A stretch of 64,000 nucleotides of DNA from Calamus simplicifolius. Lineage: Eukaryota > Streptophyta > Magnoliopsida > Arecales > Arecaceae. Position 1 is the stretch's first letter. Each line of letters starts with the position of its first letter. A program made the position numbers and the translations under genes. The notes below the pieces were generated by a model that did not search any database, was not told the DNA's origin, and saw nothing but the letters and a program-made list of their open reading frames with translations. Below are positions 1 through 12,589 of this stretch, piece by piece. Location: NCBI GenBank assembly GCA_900491605.1, contig UESW01003879.1:866128-930127 (forward strand), written 5' to 3'.

Positions 1-599
1 CTTTCTTAGGTGACGAGGCCCGGTTACTTAGTGAACAATGCTAAGAACCTAATTTATTAACTTTGAGAGATTTTTTTTTCTTTTTTCTTTTTTTTTTGAA
101 GAACATTTTTACCCATACCCTTATTAAGTAGATTGTACTATTAAGATCAGTGGTCAGGAGGGTCTGAAATTATTCTAAAAATTTTTCTGTGCTAAACCCT
201 ACCTTTTATTAGGTTTTCTTAATAATTTATTCCTCAGTATCTCAAAAATAATTTAACCATTATTCATTAGTCATTCATAGACTGCTTGATTAACTTCAAA
301 TCGAGACAGAATTAGGTACATACATCTTATTATAGTTTCACTCTAGGATTTACTTATTCTTTTTCCTCTCCCCAACTTAATTTCCATTGTCCCTAATGGA
401 AGAAAAATTAATTTTAAGGAAAGATACTACTGGTAGAGTATTTGAAGGTTGGAGGTTTCATTGTTGCCATCTTCTTTCAATCTACTTATGTTGCTCTTCT
501 CTGGTCATACTAAAAGAACAGAAAGTTAAAAATAACTAATAAACTAGGTTGCCTCCCAAGAGCGCTAAGTTTAAAGTTTCAGTCAGACTGTGCTACTCA
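1..599 (-). other. 3' noncoding part of the Athila-like element
   Basis: No coding signal is visible here. On the minus strand, 361-380 reads TTAAGTTGGGGAGAGGAAAA, the purine-rich stretch that usually follows integrase in Athila elements. The remainder is AT-rich sequence leading toward the missing 3' LTR. Confidence 0.5.
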
Positions 600-1660
600 T
601 TATGATAGTGTTGGGTTCATAAGATCAATTGATTCAGCAACTTTTCCATCATTAATTTCGTCTATATATGGTTTCAAACGTTGGCCATTTACTTTGAATG
701 TATTTCCCTGCTTGGGGTCTTTAAGCTCTACAACTCCATGGGGAAATACTTGAGTTACTATAAAAGGTCCATTCCATCGTGAATGAAGTTTTCTAGGGAA
801 AATATGTAATCTTGAATTGTAAAGCCATACTTTTTGATTTGGTTCAAAAGTTTTTCTATTAATAAATTTTTCATGATATGCTTTGGTTTGTTCTTTATAA
901 ATTTTTGAGCTCTTGTATGCATCATTTCGTAGCTCTTCTAACTCATTCAATTGAAGTTTTCTAATAACACCTGCCTTTTTCATATCATAATTAAATTGCT
1001 TGATGGCCCAAAATGCACGATGTTCCAATTCTACAGGTAAATGGCAGGCCTTTCCAAATACGAGTCGGTAAGGAGACATTCCTATGGGAGTTTTAAATGC
1101 AGTACGATAAGCCCATAATGCATCATCTAAACGTTTTGACCAATCTTTCCTATCGGGTCTCACCATTTTCTCAAGGATATGTTTAATTTCTCTATTTGAT
1201 ATTTCAACTTGGCCACTAGTTTGGGGATGATAAGGTGTAGCTACCTTATGAGTAATTCCATATTTGTTCATTAATCCTTCAAAGTGTCTATTCGTGAAAT
1301 GTGTACCCCATCACTAATTATAGCCTTGGGCATCCAAAACGACTAAGGATGTTATGCTGAATAAACTTGATTACAACTTTATGGTCATTGGTTCAAGTTG
1401 CCATGGCTTCAATCCATTTTGACACATAATCATCTGCCACTAGAATGTATTCGAATCCGAAAGAGGAAGGAAATGGGCCCATAAAATCAATACCCATACA
1501 TCAAAAATTTCTACAACCAAGATAGGGTTTAGGGGCATCATATCTTTTCGAGAAATATTTATTGTTTGTTGACATTGGAGACAATTACGACCAAATTCGT
1601 GTGCATCTTTAAAAAGAGTTGGCCAATAAAACCCTCTTTGTAGTACCTTTGCTGCAGTTT
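600..1660 (-). pseudogene. Gypsy integrase remnant (zinc finger, core, C-terminal part)
   Basis: Integrase inserts retrotransposon cDNA into chromosomes. The zinc-binding end is visible near 1560-1630 (words such as AHEFGRNCLQCQQ, in a different frame from its surroundings). The first core aspartate region reads VADDYVSKWIEAM near 1395-1440. The longest intact piece is 1271-600, 223 codons, carrying YHPQTSGQVEISNREIK with the catalytic-type glutamate, then the Athila-typical RTAFKTPIGMSPYRLVFGK and a basic C-terminal segment with WNGPFIV. Frameshifts between these pieces show it is not functional. Confidence 0.85.
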
Positions 1661-1929
1661 TTCTTCCACTAAAATGTCCCCACAGGCAAGAGAATGACAG
1701 AAGTTAAGTATACTTTTGAATTCACTCTTGGGGACACATCGCCTAATCACCTGATCCGAACAGTACTTAAATAATTCAGGGTCTTCCCAAAAGTAATATT
1801 TGATTTGTGAGAAAAATCTATCTTTTCTTGTTTTGTCCAGTGGAAAGGTACTTTTCCTATTGCCAAATAATTCACAATGTGGGCAAACCAAGGAAGACTG
1901 CTATAGGAAATTGAGAACAGTTGCTCATC

Positions 1930-2343
1930 AGGAAACCTATCTCTGATTATTTCTTTATTGTATTCCATTGATATCCTAGAGATATGATCTGCTACCATAT
2001 TTTCAGAACCCTTCTTATCTAAGATTTCTAGGTCAAATTCTTGTAATAGAAGGATCCATCTAATCAGTCTGGGTTTTGTATCCTTTTTTGATAACAGATG
2101 CCTCAATGCTACATGATCAGAATAAACTAAAACCTTAGACCCTAACAGATATGATCTAAATTTTTCTAGGAAAAACACAACTGCTAGTAATTCTTTTTCA
2201 GTGGTAGTATAGTTCATTTGTGCATCTGAAAGAGTTTTGCTAGCATAATAAATTACATGGGGTTTCTGATTGAGTTTCTTTCCTAGAAATGCCCCTATAG
2301 CATAATTAGAAGTATCACACATAATTTCAAGGGTATGGTCCAA
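1930..2343 (-). pseudogene. Gypsy RNase H domain remnant
   Basis: The frame reads CDTSNYAIGAFLGKK, then VIYYASKTLSDAQMNYTTTE and VYSDHVALRHLL, ending in the tether-region words ENMVADHISRI. These are the catalytic Asp, Glu and Asp neighbourhoods of Gypsy RNase H, which removes the RNA strand during reverse transcription. It lies directly downstream of the reverse transcriptase on the minus strand, as expected, but in a separate frame piece. Confidence 0.8.
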
Positions 2344-2562
2344 TCTGGGGGCTTGATAATTGGTGCAGTGGTCAAAGCAGTTCGAAGGATGTTATAGGCT
2401 GTTAGACAATCTTCATCAAAATTAAAAGAACTATCTTTAGTTAACAAATTACACAATGGTCTAAAATTTTACTGAAATCCTTGATGAAGCGTCTGTAAAA
2501 ACTAGCATGACCAAGGAAAGATCGTACTTGTTTAACTGAGGTTGGGGGTGGTAGATTTGAGA

Positions 2563-3304
2563 TCAATTCAACCTTGGCTTTATCAACCTCAATACCTCAC
2601 TCTGAAACAATGTGTCCAAGCACAATTCCCTACGAACCATAAAATGGCTCTTCTCCCAACTTAGGACTAAATTCATTTCCATACATCGTTTCAGTACCTT
2701 AGTCAAGTTCTTGAGGCAGCTATCAAATGATGCACCAAAAACTAAAAAATCATCCATAAATACTTCCAAAAATTGACCAATCATATCAAAAAATATGGCC
2801 AACATATATCGTTGAAAAGTGGTTGGTGCATTACAAAGACCAAATGGCATGCGTCTAAAGGCAAATGTTCCAAAAGGACAGTGAATATGGTCTTTTCTTG
2901 ATCTGCAGGAAATACTGGGACTTGATTGTATCCTGAATATCCATTTAAGAAACAAAAGAAACTTTGTCCCGCTAGCCGTTTTAGAATTTGATCGATAAAA
3001 GGCAAAGGAAAGTGGTTTTTCCTAGTCACGACATTCAACTTTCGACAATCTATACACACTCTCCAACTAGTTGATGTGCGAGTAGGAATTGATTTACCCT
3101 TTTCATTTTCAATCATGGTAATACCGACTTTTTAGGTACTACTTGGATTGGACTGACCCATTGACTATCCGAAATTGGATAAATGATACCAGCATCAAGC
3201 CATTTTACTACTTCTTTCTTAACAACATCCCTCATGTTCGGATTTAGCCTTCGTTGCATGTCTCTATGCGGTTTGGCTTTAATTTCACTATGAATGTGGT
3301 GCAT
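2563..3304 (-). pseudogene. Gypsy reverse transcriptase remnant
   Basis: Three frame pieces cover the RT. 3304-3113 has the N-terminal HRDMQRRLNPNMRDVVKKEV and WVSPIQVVPKKS. 3116-2960 has WRVCIDCRKLN and FPLPFIDQILKRLAGQ, where the usual FLDGYSGYNQ aspartate is read as asparagine (FLNGYSGYNQ). 2900-2640 has FGTFAFRRMPFGLCNAPTTF and the active-site motif FMDDF. Loss of an apparent catalytic Asp and the frame breaks mark it as inactive. Confidence 0.85.
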
Positions 3305-3487
3305 GCAAACGGAAGGGTCAATTCCCTTAAGATCAGCTATTGTCCATCCAATTGCCTCTTTATGTTCTTTAAGTAATCTATCAATTTATCTTCATGCTCA
3401 GAGGTTAGAGTAGATGCAATGATTACCGAAAGGGTATCATTGGGTCCAAGGAATGAATATTTTAAGTCAACAGAAGAGGTTTCAATT

Positions 3488-4130
3488 CTAGTTGGGTGGT
3501 GCTTCCAAGGATGGTATTAAAGGGTTTGGTTTGGTTGGAAGTGGTTCATATTTTATAGTCCAAGAAGGGATGGTGTCGAACTTAGGTGGTTCTAATAGCA
3601 GGTTTATCTCTTTGGTGTACTCATCAATATCAAAGTCATCTATTCCAAAATGTGTAAGACATATTTGTAAAGGATCCGAATCAAGCAAACTTTGGAATTT
3701 TTTATCTACAACTTCTTCGATCATGTTTACTTCATTTAAATCATACACAGGTGGTCCTTGGGAAGCATTAAAAATATTTACTCTCTTCTTGTTTCCAAAA
3801 GATACATCCATCACACCCGTTCTACAATTTATACATGCATTAGCAGTAGTCAGAAAAGGTCTTCCAAGAATGATGGGAATTTGGTTAGGATTACCGCTAG
3901 ATTCCATATCTAACACAAGGAAGTCGATAGAAAAATAAAATTCATCTACCTTTACTAATACATCTTCAATATTCCACGAGGTACTTTGACTGATCTATCT
4001 GCCAATTGTAGTGTTATCGTTGTGGGTTTCAACTCTCCAAATCTGAATAACTCATACACTGAACTTGGGAGAAGGTTTACACTCGCACCCAAATCTAGTA
4101 ATGCTTTTTTGATTATGAAGTTCCTATGAC
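3488..4130 (-). pseudogene. Gypsy aspartic protease remnant
   Basis: Reading the minus strand near 4110-4055 gives LLDLGASVNLLPSSVY, the retroviral-type aspartic protease active site. The downstream part in 3916-3488 has PIILGRPFLTTANACINCRTG, the flap and C-terminal region typical of Athila elements, followed by a linker toward RT. A frame break separates the two parts. The protease would process the Gag-Pol polyprotein. Confidence 0.75.
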
Positions 4131-4325
4131 ACATGATATAATCGGGGTACCAGGATCTTTTAGTTTGGATGGGGTTATTTGCTGAACAACTGAGCTGACT
4201 TGCTCAGTCAAGTAGATCTTTTTTGGTATTTGTGTCTTGGCTTTCCATTTTTGTGTGCATAGATCCTTTAGAAATTTGCCATAAGCTGGAATTTGCTTGA
4301 TAGCATCGAGAAGAGGTAAGTTTAT

Positions 4326-5986
4326 TTATACTTTCTTAAATAACTCAAGCATCTCATTCATTTCTATATTCTTCTTATTCAAAGACAAAGAAGATTCTAA
4401 AGCACTAGGGAATGTGGCTTTAGGTGTGATTGCTTGATCATTGAATTCCTTTTCTTCTTCATTTCTTCTCTTTTCTGGTTTAGCCACTTCTAATTTCTGG
4501 GTTGGTTCAGGTGGGTTCAATGTTTTTCACTTCTTAGAGTCATGACTGATTTAGCATGTTCTGGGAATTTGCCAGGACTATTGGAACTCTCAGCCATGAA
4601 TTGTCCTTTCGGATTATCGATAGGCTGACTAGGTAACTTACCCTCTTCCCTTCTACTGAATGATGTGGCTAATTGACCTATCTGAGTTTCTAGTTTTGCA
4701 ATAGATTGTGTGTGGGAGTGAAGGATTTGAGTATTCATTTCTAGCCCTTTCAATGCTTGTAACACTGTCTTCGAAAGTAGGATGATTATTCGGTGGAGGT
4801 TGTGGGATGTTTGGGTATTGTGAATATGGCATGCTTCTAAAATTGGTTTCTTGATAATTAGGTCTGATCGATGATGAATTGGTTACAGGCTGAGGTTTCC
4901 AAGAAAAATTTGGTGATTTCGCCAGCTAGGATTGTAAGTATTTGCATATGGATCATTTCCTGTTCTAGGAGCAATCGGGTTTGGGCTTGGTGGCTTGCTC
5001 CTGAACAAGTTCAAAATTGGTATGCAGCTGGACATTCACCTATAGAATGGGTTGGACTCGAACAAATTATGTAGACCTCATGTAATTGAGTAGATGGGAA
5101 GAGATGTTTCCAACTTGTAGAATTCGGTCAAGTTTATGGGATAATTCATCTACCTTAGTATAGAGATCTGTAGAATGACCTATTTCATATATTTCACCTC
5201 TTTTAGGTCCTATGGGAGGGTCTCGATGAGCAACTGACATGTGATGTAATGAATTCTCACTCAATATCTCAAAGAGTTGCCAAGCTTCATGTTCATTTTT
5301 TAACATAAATGTCCCACCACATGAAGCATCAACCATTTGCCGATGCTTTTCTGATAAACCATCATAAAAGCATTGAGCCAGTTGCCATTTGGGTATGGCA
5401 TGATGTGGACATTTTCTAATCAGTTCTTTTAATCTCTCCCATGTCTCGTGAAACATCTCTCCATTTGTCTGGAAAAAACTTGTTATGGCTTTTCTAATTT
5501 GATTTATTTTTTCTATAGGAAAATATTTCTTAAGAAACTCTCTCTGAAGATGATCCCAAGTTGAAATTATAACAGTGTCTAGTAAATTTAACCAATACTT
5601 GGCTCTATTTTTTAGGGAAAAAGGGAACAACTTAAGCCTAAGTGCATCATCGGAGAAATTTTGAATCTTGACAGTTGAGCAAATTTCCAAAATTCATCTA
5701 AGTGTTTGTAAGGATCCTCATTTGTAAGTCCATAGAAAGATGGTAACTTTTGGATTAAACTTGACTTAATTTCGTATTGGACAACCTCTACTGGAGGCAA
5801 TTGAATGCAGGGAGAGTAGGTATACCTTGAAGGAGTGAAATACTCTTTTAACTGTCGTGGTGGATCATTTTCGTTATTAGGATCCATAATTCTGAGTCTG
5901 TTTGCTCTAAAAGTTCTTTCTATCTCAGGATCTAAGGGTATAAGATTGGGTTGTAACGATCGGCGACCAAGCATACACCCTACCAA
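4326..5986 (-). pseudogene. Athila-like gag remnant
   Basis: The start region (minus strand from about 5890) reads MDPNNENDPPRQLKEYFTP. The capsid-like block in 5690-5067 has LKLFPFSLKNRAKYWLN, TWDHLQREFLKKYFP and QCFYDGLSEKHRQMVDAS, which is the Retrotrans_gag domain. A further basic, glutamine-rich part continues through 4765-4326 (QIGQLATSFSRREEGKLPSQ). Gag forms the particle that encloses the RNA. At least two frame breaks interrupt it, near 5690 and between 5067 and 4765. Confidence 0.8.
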
Positions 5987-6650
5987 TGACTCTAAAGCAA
6001 ACAGTAATTTAGTTTTTTTTATAGAAGAGAAAGAAGAAGATTCAAAAGAAAATATCCTAAAAGATTCTTAGAACTAAGAGCAATGAATAATTTAATTAGG
6101 GTTTAATAATTCTTAGCAATCAAGTTAACAAAGATTATACTCTCTACTCTAGGTTTATCCTAAATCTAGACAGCTCCTAACTTTCAAGACTGCCTTGGAG
6201 CCCTCCAAGTCAAAAATTAGTTGATCAACTAGCCACTTAAGGATAAGGTCAGTGGGGGTCCCCCCGTTGCTTACTAGGTAAGTGCCTTGTCCTATTGAGC
6301 TCGAGTTCCTTAGGGGTGACGTCTAGTTAATTTTAGAGTTAAAGGTTTGGGTTAATGCAAAATGAAGGATGTGTTTGGGCCAAGAAAGGGTGATGAAATC
6401 CCCACCTTATCTTAATTAGGGGTTTGTGCCCTTAAAGTTAATTATGAAAATGCTGTTAACAAGAGATGTCCACCTCTTAAAATTATCAAACAAAATTAAT
6501 CTAATTATTTTTTTAAGATTTTGTGATTAGGTTTCTAATTTCCTAATAAATTATGAGATGTCAATGGAAGAATTTTGAGTTTTGTAGAAAATAAATTTAC
6601 CTAAGTCAATTTAAGCATAGAAATAAAATAATTATTTTATTTATATATTT

Positions 6651-6712
<62 letters not shown>

Positions 6713-7016
6713 TCCTTAAATTAATTATGTCTTATGGAAGGTGTCTTAGGGTTTTCTTTCAGGTTCTTTAAGGTAAGTTAATTAAAAGAAAAATTTGATT
6801 AGGTTAAAAGTGGATTTGTGATAAGAAGGAAAGTAATAATTTTTTTTATGTTAAAAAGAAAATATGAAATTCTAACAATTAAGGTAACAAAAATAATAAA
6901 ATAAAGAGACAATAACTATTCAAAAATTAAAAATAAGAATAAAATTAAGAGAAAATTAATCTAATTACTTTGTTATATATATATATATATATTTTTTTTT
7001 CAAAATAACGCACTTA
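5987..7016 (-). other. Untranslated leader of the Athila-like element
   Basis: About 1 kb between the primer-binding site and gag. It is AT-rich with no coding frame, plus two TA runs (6657-6709 and about 6972-6992). Long leaders are usual for Athila elements. Confidence 0.6.
6657..6709. repeat. (TA)n microsatellite
   Basis: An uninterrupted alternating AT run of about 53 bp inside the Athila leader. Confidence 0.95.
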
Positions 7017-7035
7017 AGTCCCGGCAATGGCGCCA
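7017..7035 (-). other. Primer-binding site, tRNA-Asp type
   Basis: The minus strand reads TGGCGCCATTGCCGGGACT, close to the tRNA-Asp 3'-end complement used by Athila elements. It lies five bases inside the LTR end at 7041, the spacing normally seen. Confidence 0.75.
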
Positions 7036-7040
7036 AAATC

Positions 7041-8226
7041 TGATGCGTGTCGTAGCGCAACGATTAAAACACCTTAATTTTACTAATAGAATAGCGAGAA
7101 TAAGGGATCGAATTCATAGGGATTTTAGCTATTATTTTGAAATAAATTTATAAATTTAAATAAATAAATAAATAGTAGTAAAAAATAATTAAGATATGAT
7201 CTATCTTATAAGCACAGCCCGTACCCGTAGATCACGACCTATCCTTTTTAAGAATAGACTAGTCAAGAATTATTTCTACTTAAATAGAATTCAATAAAAA
7301 TTAAACATGAATAAAAGTTTTATTTCATAATCCAAGAGTGCATATTAAAATTAAAATTAAAGAATTTTATTTTCTGACATTAAGAAGGCAACAAATTCTT
7401 TCATAACCGAACCAAAGCTGGGTGAACGAGGCTGGGCTCTCTGTTCTTCTTTCACAAACGTCTCCAAGCCGCGAATGCCTTCGAGCAAAGCCTCTGCAGA
7501 GGCCTCACGAACCATGAACAGAGCCTCCAAAAAGAGCCTCCGAGCCCACGGATGGCTCTTGGGAACAGAGCCTCCATGAACGTCTCCTGGAACCTGGGAA
7601 CAGCCGCCTGCAGAACTCCTCCAAACAGAGCCTCCGAGCAGAGCCTTCGAGCCACGAACAACTCCTGGGCACTCCCAATGGCTCCCCTGAACTCTCCTCT
7701 TTTGCTGCTATTGTAGAGGCCCAGATGCAGAGAAGATGCGCTCCCTGTTTCCATATCAAACGCTCGGATGCAGAGACGACGCGGACGCGGAGAAATCCCG
7801 GAGAGATCGCGGACAGAATCAAAATTCCTTCCATATGAAGTTTATACTTCCAATTTGAGAATTTTTAATCCAATTTATTTCTTGATTGGTGGAGGGAATG
7901 ATTGAATCGGAAGAGAAGAAGAACCAGAAGGAAAAAAAAAAGGAAAATTCGTGTGAAAAGACGATGAACTCGACAATTGGTTTATCGACTTTGCTTTGAA
8001 ATGCGTGCAGAAATAGATAAATCATTGTAAATTCAATTCCGAGCTCATTTTAAGTCCAATTTGAGTGCCGTTTGCATCATTGGACTTCTAAAATTGAGCT
8101 CCTTAAGTTGATAGGATTTATCTAAAAATATTATAAAAAATAATTAAATATTAAATAATAAAAATAATTTGACCTATTAATTAATATATTTATGATAATT
8201 ATTTATGCGTTTATAATTATCTTTCA
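7041..8226 (-). repeat. 5' LTR of the Athila-like element
   Basis: The segment starts TGATGCG and probably ends CTTTCA, so both ends fit TG...CA. It has a GC-richer centre (7430-7800) and AT-rich flanks. Open frames across the centre have no family resemblance and are treated as chance. The partner LTR is not in the window, so the outer end is inferred. Confidence 0.55.
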
Positions 8227-8365
8227 CCCCTCATTTGGATAGACCACTAGATCGGGATTCACGATTTAAGTGTAATAGCACTACAAGGGAAATATGGAGT
8301 GGGTTCAGTCCAATCGATCAATCCGGCAAACCAAATAACCACGCATATGACTGGTCCGGCTCTTT

Positions 8366-8379
8366 AACTAGATTGATTG
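8366..8379. repeat. LINE target-site duplication, left copy
   Basis: AACTAGATTGATTG directly precedes the LINE. The same 14 bases recur at 14356-14369, right after the poly(A), with the first two As shared with the tail. Confidence 0.85.
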
Positions 8380-8577
8380 TGTTCCTTCTTTTCAATAAAA
8401 AGTAACAATTCAGGCTTGTGTGAGCTTAAAACTCGTGCGCGTCTGAGCTTGTCTCTATTCCCTGGGTGTACTTTAAGATTCGTTTTTTGACCGTCGTCTT
8501 CCCCGATCTCCGATGATCTTTGTCTTCTCCGGCTGAGCCTCCGTCGGTTGTTTCCTCTTGCTGTCCCTTCCTTTCCT

Positions 8578-9940
8578 ATGGCGTCGGATGGGGTTAAGCC
8601 TGGGCGGGGTTCCGGATCGACGGGTGCGGGATCCGGCTTTCAATGGGTCTCGCCGTCTCCTTCGCCGGCGGTTGTAGCATCGCTGGAAGCATCCTTTCCA
8701 GATGTCATTCGCGTCCCTGCAGCTGAGCTGGAGGCTGAAGTGGCGAATTGGTAGTCGCGAACCATTTGGTTCGTTCCTACCACAAATGGGTACCAGCAGA
8801 GGCGGTGATCAGGGAGTTTAGAAGATCGGGAATTCAAGGAGAAATTGCCCCGATCAGTCTGGCATTCCGGTGCCACTTGTTCGATTTGAAGATCTGAAAG
8901 CCTGTGACACGGTGCTCAAGCGTCCTTGGATGGTAAATGGTCAGGTTATGGGTTCGGAGCCATGGCGGGCGGATTTCTTCCCGGCAGCGGATTCTATCCC
9001 GTCGGCTCTGGTTTGGGTTCGGCTCCCCAACCTTCCAATTGAGTTTTGGAAGGAGGAATTCATCAAGGCCATCTTGGAACCAGCCGGACAGTTCATATGT
9101 TTGGATGCTTCTACTGTGGCGAAGAGCAAAGGAGGATTCGCCAGGGCTTGTCTCCGGGTCGACCTTCGTCGTCCTCTGAGGCCGGGAGCTTGGATTCAGG
9201 GAATTGGCCTCCCCTTTTGGCAGCAATATGCTTTTGAAAATCTGGATGGGATTGTGCTTCCTGTGGAATGTTGCATCTGAGCGGCCCTTGCTCTCAGCCG
9301 GGTTCAGGAGTCGAAGGAGCAGCATCCAGCCTTGTATACGGACCGTGGATAGCAGCAATTCGTCAACGAAGGGAAGCCCCTGCTCCCCTGCGGGCTGAGA
9401 GAAGGAAGTCGCAGGCGGTGTCGTCTCTGGGGGCTTCTGGCAGCGGGTCGAGATCGCAGAGGAATTAGTGGATCCTGTGAGTGGTGCTGAAGCTGCTGAG
9501 GGCTGGAGACTTCCTGCCAAGCTGGCTCGGAGGAGGAAGTCGTCTTCTTCTTGGTAGGGGGCTCTTCTGCCATGGCTTCTGGGTGTTCTGTGGGGGAGTC
9601 AGCGCAAGGCTTCTCTAATTCTGCCATGGTGCCGGATTTGCCTTTGCGTGCCGGTGGTGCTACAGTAACGGAGGGTTTGCTGAAGGCTGGTTCAGGTGTT
9701 TCGGCTGAGATGAGTCTGAACATTCCCCTTTTGAAGAAAAACCCCTTTGCCTCGCTTGGATTGTTATCGGGGGAAGGAGGCTCTATGGTCAATAAGGATG
9801 TATGTCCAGGTCCCCTTAAGCGGGCCAGACCAGTTGATTATCAGGCCCCTAGGGCTGTTTCTAAACTTGGGAAACAAAAAGGTAAAGGTAAGCCCGGACC
9901 TGTAAAAGCTTTGCGATATCGATTGATTCTCAGGAAATGA
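8578..9940 (+). pseudogene. LINE ORF1 (DUF4283 / zinc-knuckle type), broken
   Basis: An ATG at 8578 opens a Gly/Ser-rich N-terminus (MASDGVKPGRGSGSTG) that stops after 58 codons. The DUF4283-like part is in 8870-9280, with FEDLKACDTVL, ALVWVRLPNLPIEFW and GGFARACLRVDLRRPL. A zinc knuckle would be expected next, but only a shifted trace leading to VYGPWIAAIRQRR is seen (9268-9370). The tail continues to a stop at 9938-9940. Such proteins bind LINE RNA. At least three frame breaks. Confidence 0.7.
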
Positions 9941-10210
9941 TGTCCATGGCCTCCTCCTCTCAAGGAGTTCAGGATGTGATTAGGTCCTGCTCGAACATGC
10001 CGGTGGGCCTTTCCTCGAAAGTTTCAGATAATGTAATTATGAATTCAGGTTCCTTGTCTTCGGATCAATCTCCTCCGGCTTTTGTCGTCAGTCAGGAGCC
10101 TGAGGTTGATCCATCCTTGTTAGCTGAGGGGGGCACCTCATCCAATGGGTGCCTACCTGATACTGCGATGATAGAGGACCAGGGAGGGGTCCCAACTTCA
10201 TCATCCTTAA

Positions 10211-10910
10211 ATGAAGATCATGATTTGGAATGTTAGAGGAGCTCGAAAGCCTTCATTTCGATCCTCCTTTAGTAGATTGGTGCAGATTCATAATTTTGAT
10301 ATGTGTTCTTTTGGAAACAAGGTTGTCAGTGATAGTCTGGCTCAGTTTAGGAGGCAGATTTCTCGGTCCTGGTCTTCCTATTCGGTTGACGCTGAAGGTT
10401 TGTCTGGAGGTATGTTGGCCATATGGCGTGCCGATACTGTTAAGGTTGATGCTTTTCATCAGTGTAACCAGCAGATAGGTCTTGTAGTCTCTGAGGGGTC
10501 CTCTAAACCTTGGCTTCTATCAGCTGTTTATGCTAGTACGGATTATCGGGAGAGACGGATCCTCTGGTCTGAGTTGCTTTCCCTTCTTTCTCTGGGTCTC
10601 CCATCTATCATTGCTGGTGATTTTAATTGCATCTCTAAGGCTAACGAAAAGCATGGAGGGCATCGGTTTACTGCCTCGGCTGATGTTAATGAGTTTAGAT
10701 CCTTCATTGGAGCTTCGGGGCTGTTGGATTTGGGTACTCTGGGACCCAATTCACTTGGTGTAACAACCGTCAGGGTTCGGCTCGTGTTTGGGAGAGACTT
10801 GACAGAGCTATGGCTACGGAACAATGGCTTCATAGGTTCCACGAGGTTACTGTTGCCCACCTTCCTAGGATTGCTTCAGATCATTGCCCCATTTTGATTT
10901 CAACGGAGGT
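10211..10910 (+). pseudogene. LINE ORF2, AP-type endonuclease domain
   Basis: An ATG at 10211 opens MKIMIWNVRGARKP, the standard start of plant LINE ORF2. The endonuclease continues with EGLSGGMLAIW and the catalytic-type block IIAGDFNC, and ends with ASDHCPIL in another frame near 10880-10905. The GDFN and SDHCP motifs belong to the exonuclease-endonuclease-phosphatase fold that nicks target DNA. A frameshift near 10750-10800 separates them. Confidence 0.85.
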
Positions 10911-11663
10911 TTCTATGTATTATCGCAGACAGTTTAGATTTGAGCAGTTTTGGACTGTCCATTCTACAGCTCGGTCGATCATTTCGCAGATCTGGCACCT
11001 TCCTATCAGGGAAATGCTATTTATAGATTATCGAGACGTCTTATGATGGTTCGACGTCGTCTATCCAGATGGAATCGGATGGAGGTTGGTGATTTGGTTG
11101 GACAAGTCGAAAGGGTTGAAGCTAACATTTCTGCCTTCAGGAGAAGGAGGACCAGGATGGGTTCTTGGTGGAATCGGACCTCTTGGTGCTTCGGGATTCT
11201 CTGTCACGCCATCACTCTCTTCTCAGTCAGCAGGAGATGTTTTGGAGGCAGAGATCCAGGGTTCAGTGGATATGTGAGGGGGATCGTAACACCAGATTTT
11301 TCCATCAAGCCACTTTAAAGAGGCGGTCCACTAACAGGATTCGTAGATTATTAGATGCTGAAGGGCATTCTCAGGAGGACATCCACTCTATTAGGGATTT
11401 ACTTTTCCAATTCTTTCGGACTAGATGGACTGAGTCCGAGGGGGAGGGAACTCTGGTTGTTCGTGTTCCTGATTCCAGGAAGATATCGATCAAGGAGAAT
11501 GATATGTTACTCAGGCCTATAACTGAGGAGGAAATTCGGAGGCGCTTTGGGGGCTTGGCTCGAATAAGGCCCCTGGGCTTGACGGATTTCCGCCTTCTTT
11601 TTACCATCATTATTGGGGAATTGTTGGGAGAGAGGTTACTCATGCTATTCAAATTGCTTTCCA

Positions 11664-12589
11664 GACAATGACCATTCCTCAGGAGTGGAACCGGACTTTT
11701 ATTTCTCTGGTTCCCAAGCGTCCGGAGGCTACTCTCCCGCAGCACTTTCGGCCTATTAGCCTTTGCACCACTTTGTATAAGATATGTGCTCGGCTTCTTG
11801 CTGGCCATCTTTGGTGTGTTCTTCCTCACATCATTTCTATTGAGCAGGGGCTTTTATTAGAGGACGCTCTATTTCTGATAATGTTCTCATCGCCCAAGAA
11901 TTTATGCATGATCTTCAAAGAGCCCCAGCTAGTCGCTGTCTTATGGCGGTAAAGCTTGACATGGAGAGAGCTTATGATAGGATGAGTTGGTCTTTCTTAC
12001 ATCGCTCGCTCCAGGAGTTTGGGTTTCAGGAGCTGTTCATCAAGTGGATCTTGGCTTGTATTCTGAGGCCTTCTTTTTCTCTGATTATCAATGGTTGCCC
12101 GACGGAGTTTTTCAATTCTACTATTGGTCTGAGGCAGGGTGTCCGTTATCCCCTTTATTGTTCATTCTTGCTGCGGATGATCTTTCTCGTGATTTTCACC
12201 AGGCACAGCTGAATCAGAGGATTGTCCCTTTTATGGCTGGGAGCCTGGGCCCTGCGGTCTCCCATCTTCTTTTTGCTGACGACTGTATTCTTCTGGGTCA
12301 GGCTACCATTGAAAATGCGGCTTCCTTACATTCAATTGTGCAGAATTATTGTCTGGCTTCGGGTCAGAGGGTTAACTACCTCAAATCCTCTTTATGTTTC
12401 AGCCCGAAGACCAACAGATCTACTAGGGAAGCCATTACTAATCTGTCAGGCATATCTACTCTAACTGATCGATTTTTGTATCTGGGGATCCCCATCATAG
12501 GTAGACGTCCCCGTTGTTCTGATTTTGCTGAGTTCGAGAGGAGGGTTCGTCAGCGTTTTGAGGGTGGCAGGTCACTAGTTTATCTATGA
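11664..12589 (+). pseudogene. LINE ORF2, reverse transcriptase domain
   Basis: Visible blocks are ISLVPKRPEATLPQHFRPIS, then VKLDMERAYDRMSW with the first catalytic Asp, GLRQGVR, and LLFADDCILLG with the ADD active site, followed by GQRVNYLKSSLCFSP and FLYLGIPI. They lie in three frames (breaks near 11900 and 12150). The domain copies LINE RNA at the nicked target. Confidence 0.88.

Larger units (their letters stand above)
1..8226 (-). mobile_element. Athila-like Ty3/Gypsy retrotransposon, degraded, left end outside window
   Basis: Read on the minus strand, the order is LTR (8226 down to 7041), tRNA-Asp-type primer site, about 1 kb leader, gag, aspartic protease, reverse transcriptase, RNase H, then integrase ending near 600. 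This is the Gypsy domain order. The gag and protease wording (a GRPFLATA-like motif, the DLGASVNLLP active site) and the purine motif after integrase match the Athila branch. Every domain is interrupted by stops or frameshifts, so the copy is dead. The second LTR must lie left of base 1. The right boundary at 8226 rests on LTR ends of the form TG...CA and is less certain than the domain calls. Confidence 0.85.

Noticed and set aside
7452..7834. Open frames of 100-109 codons in the Athila LTR
   Set aside because: Overlapping frames in a GC-richer patch, with no family resemblance.
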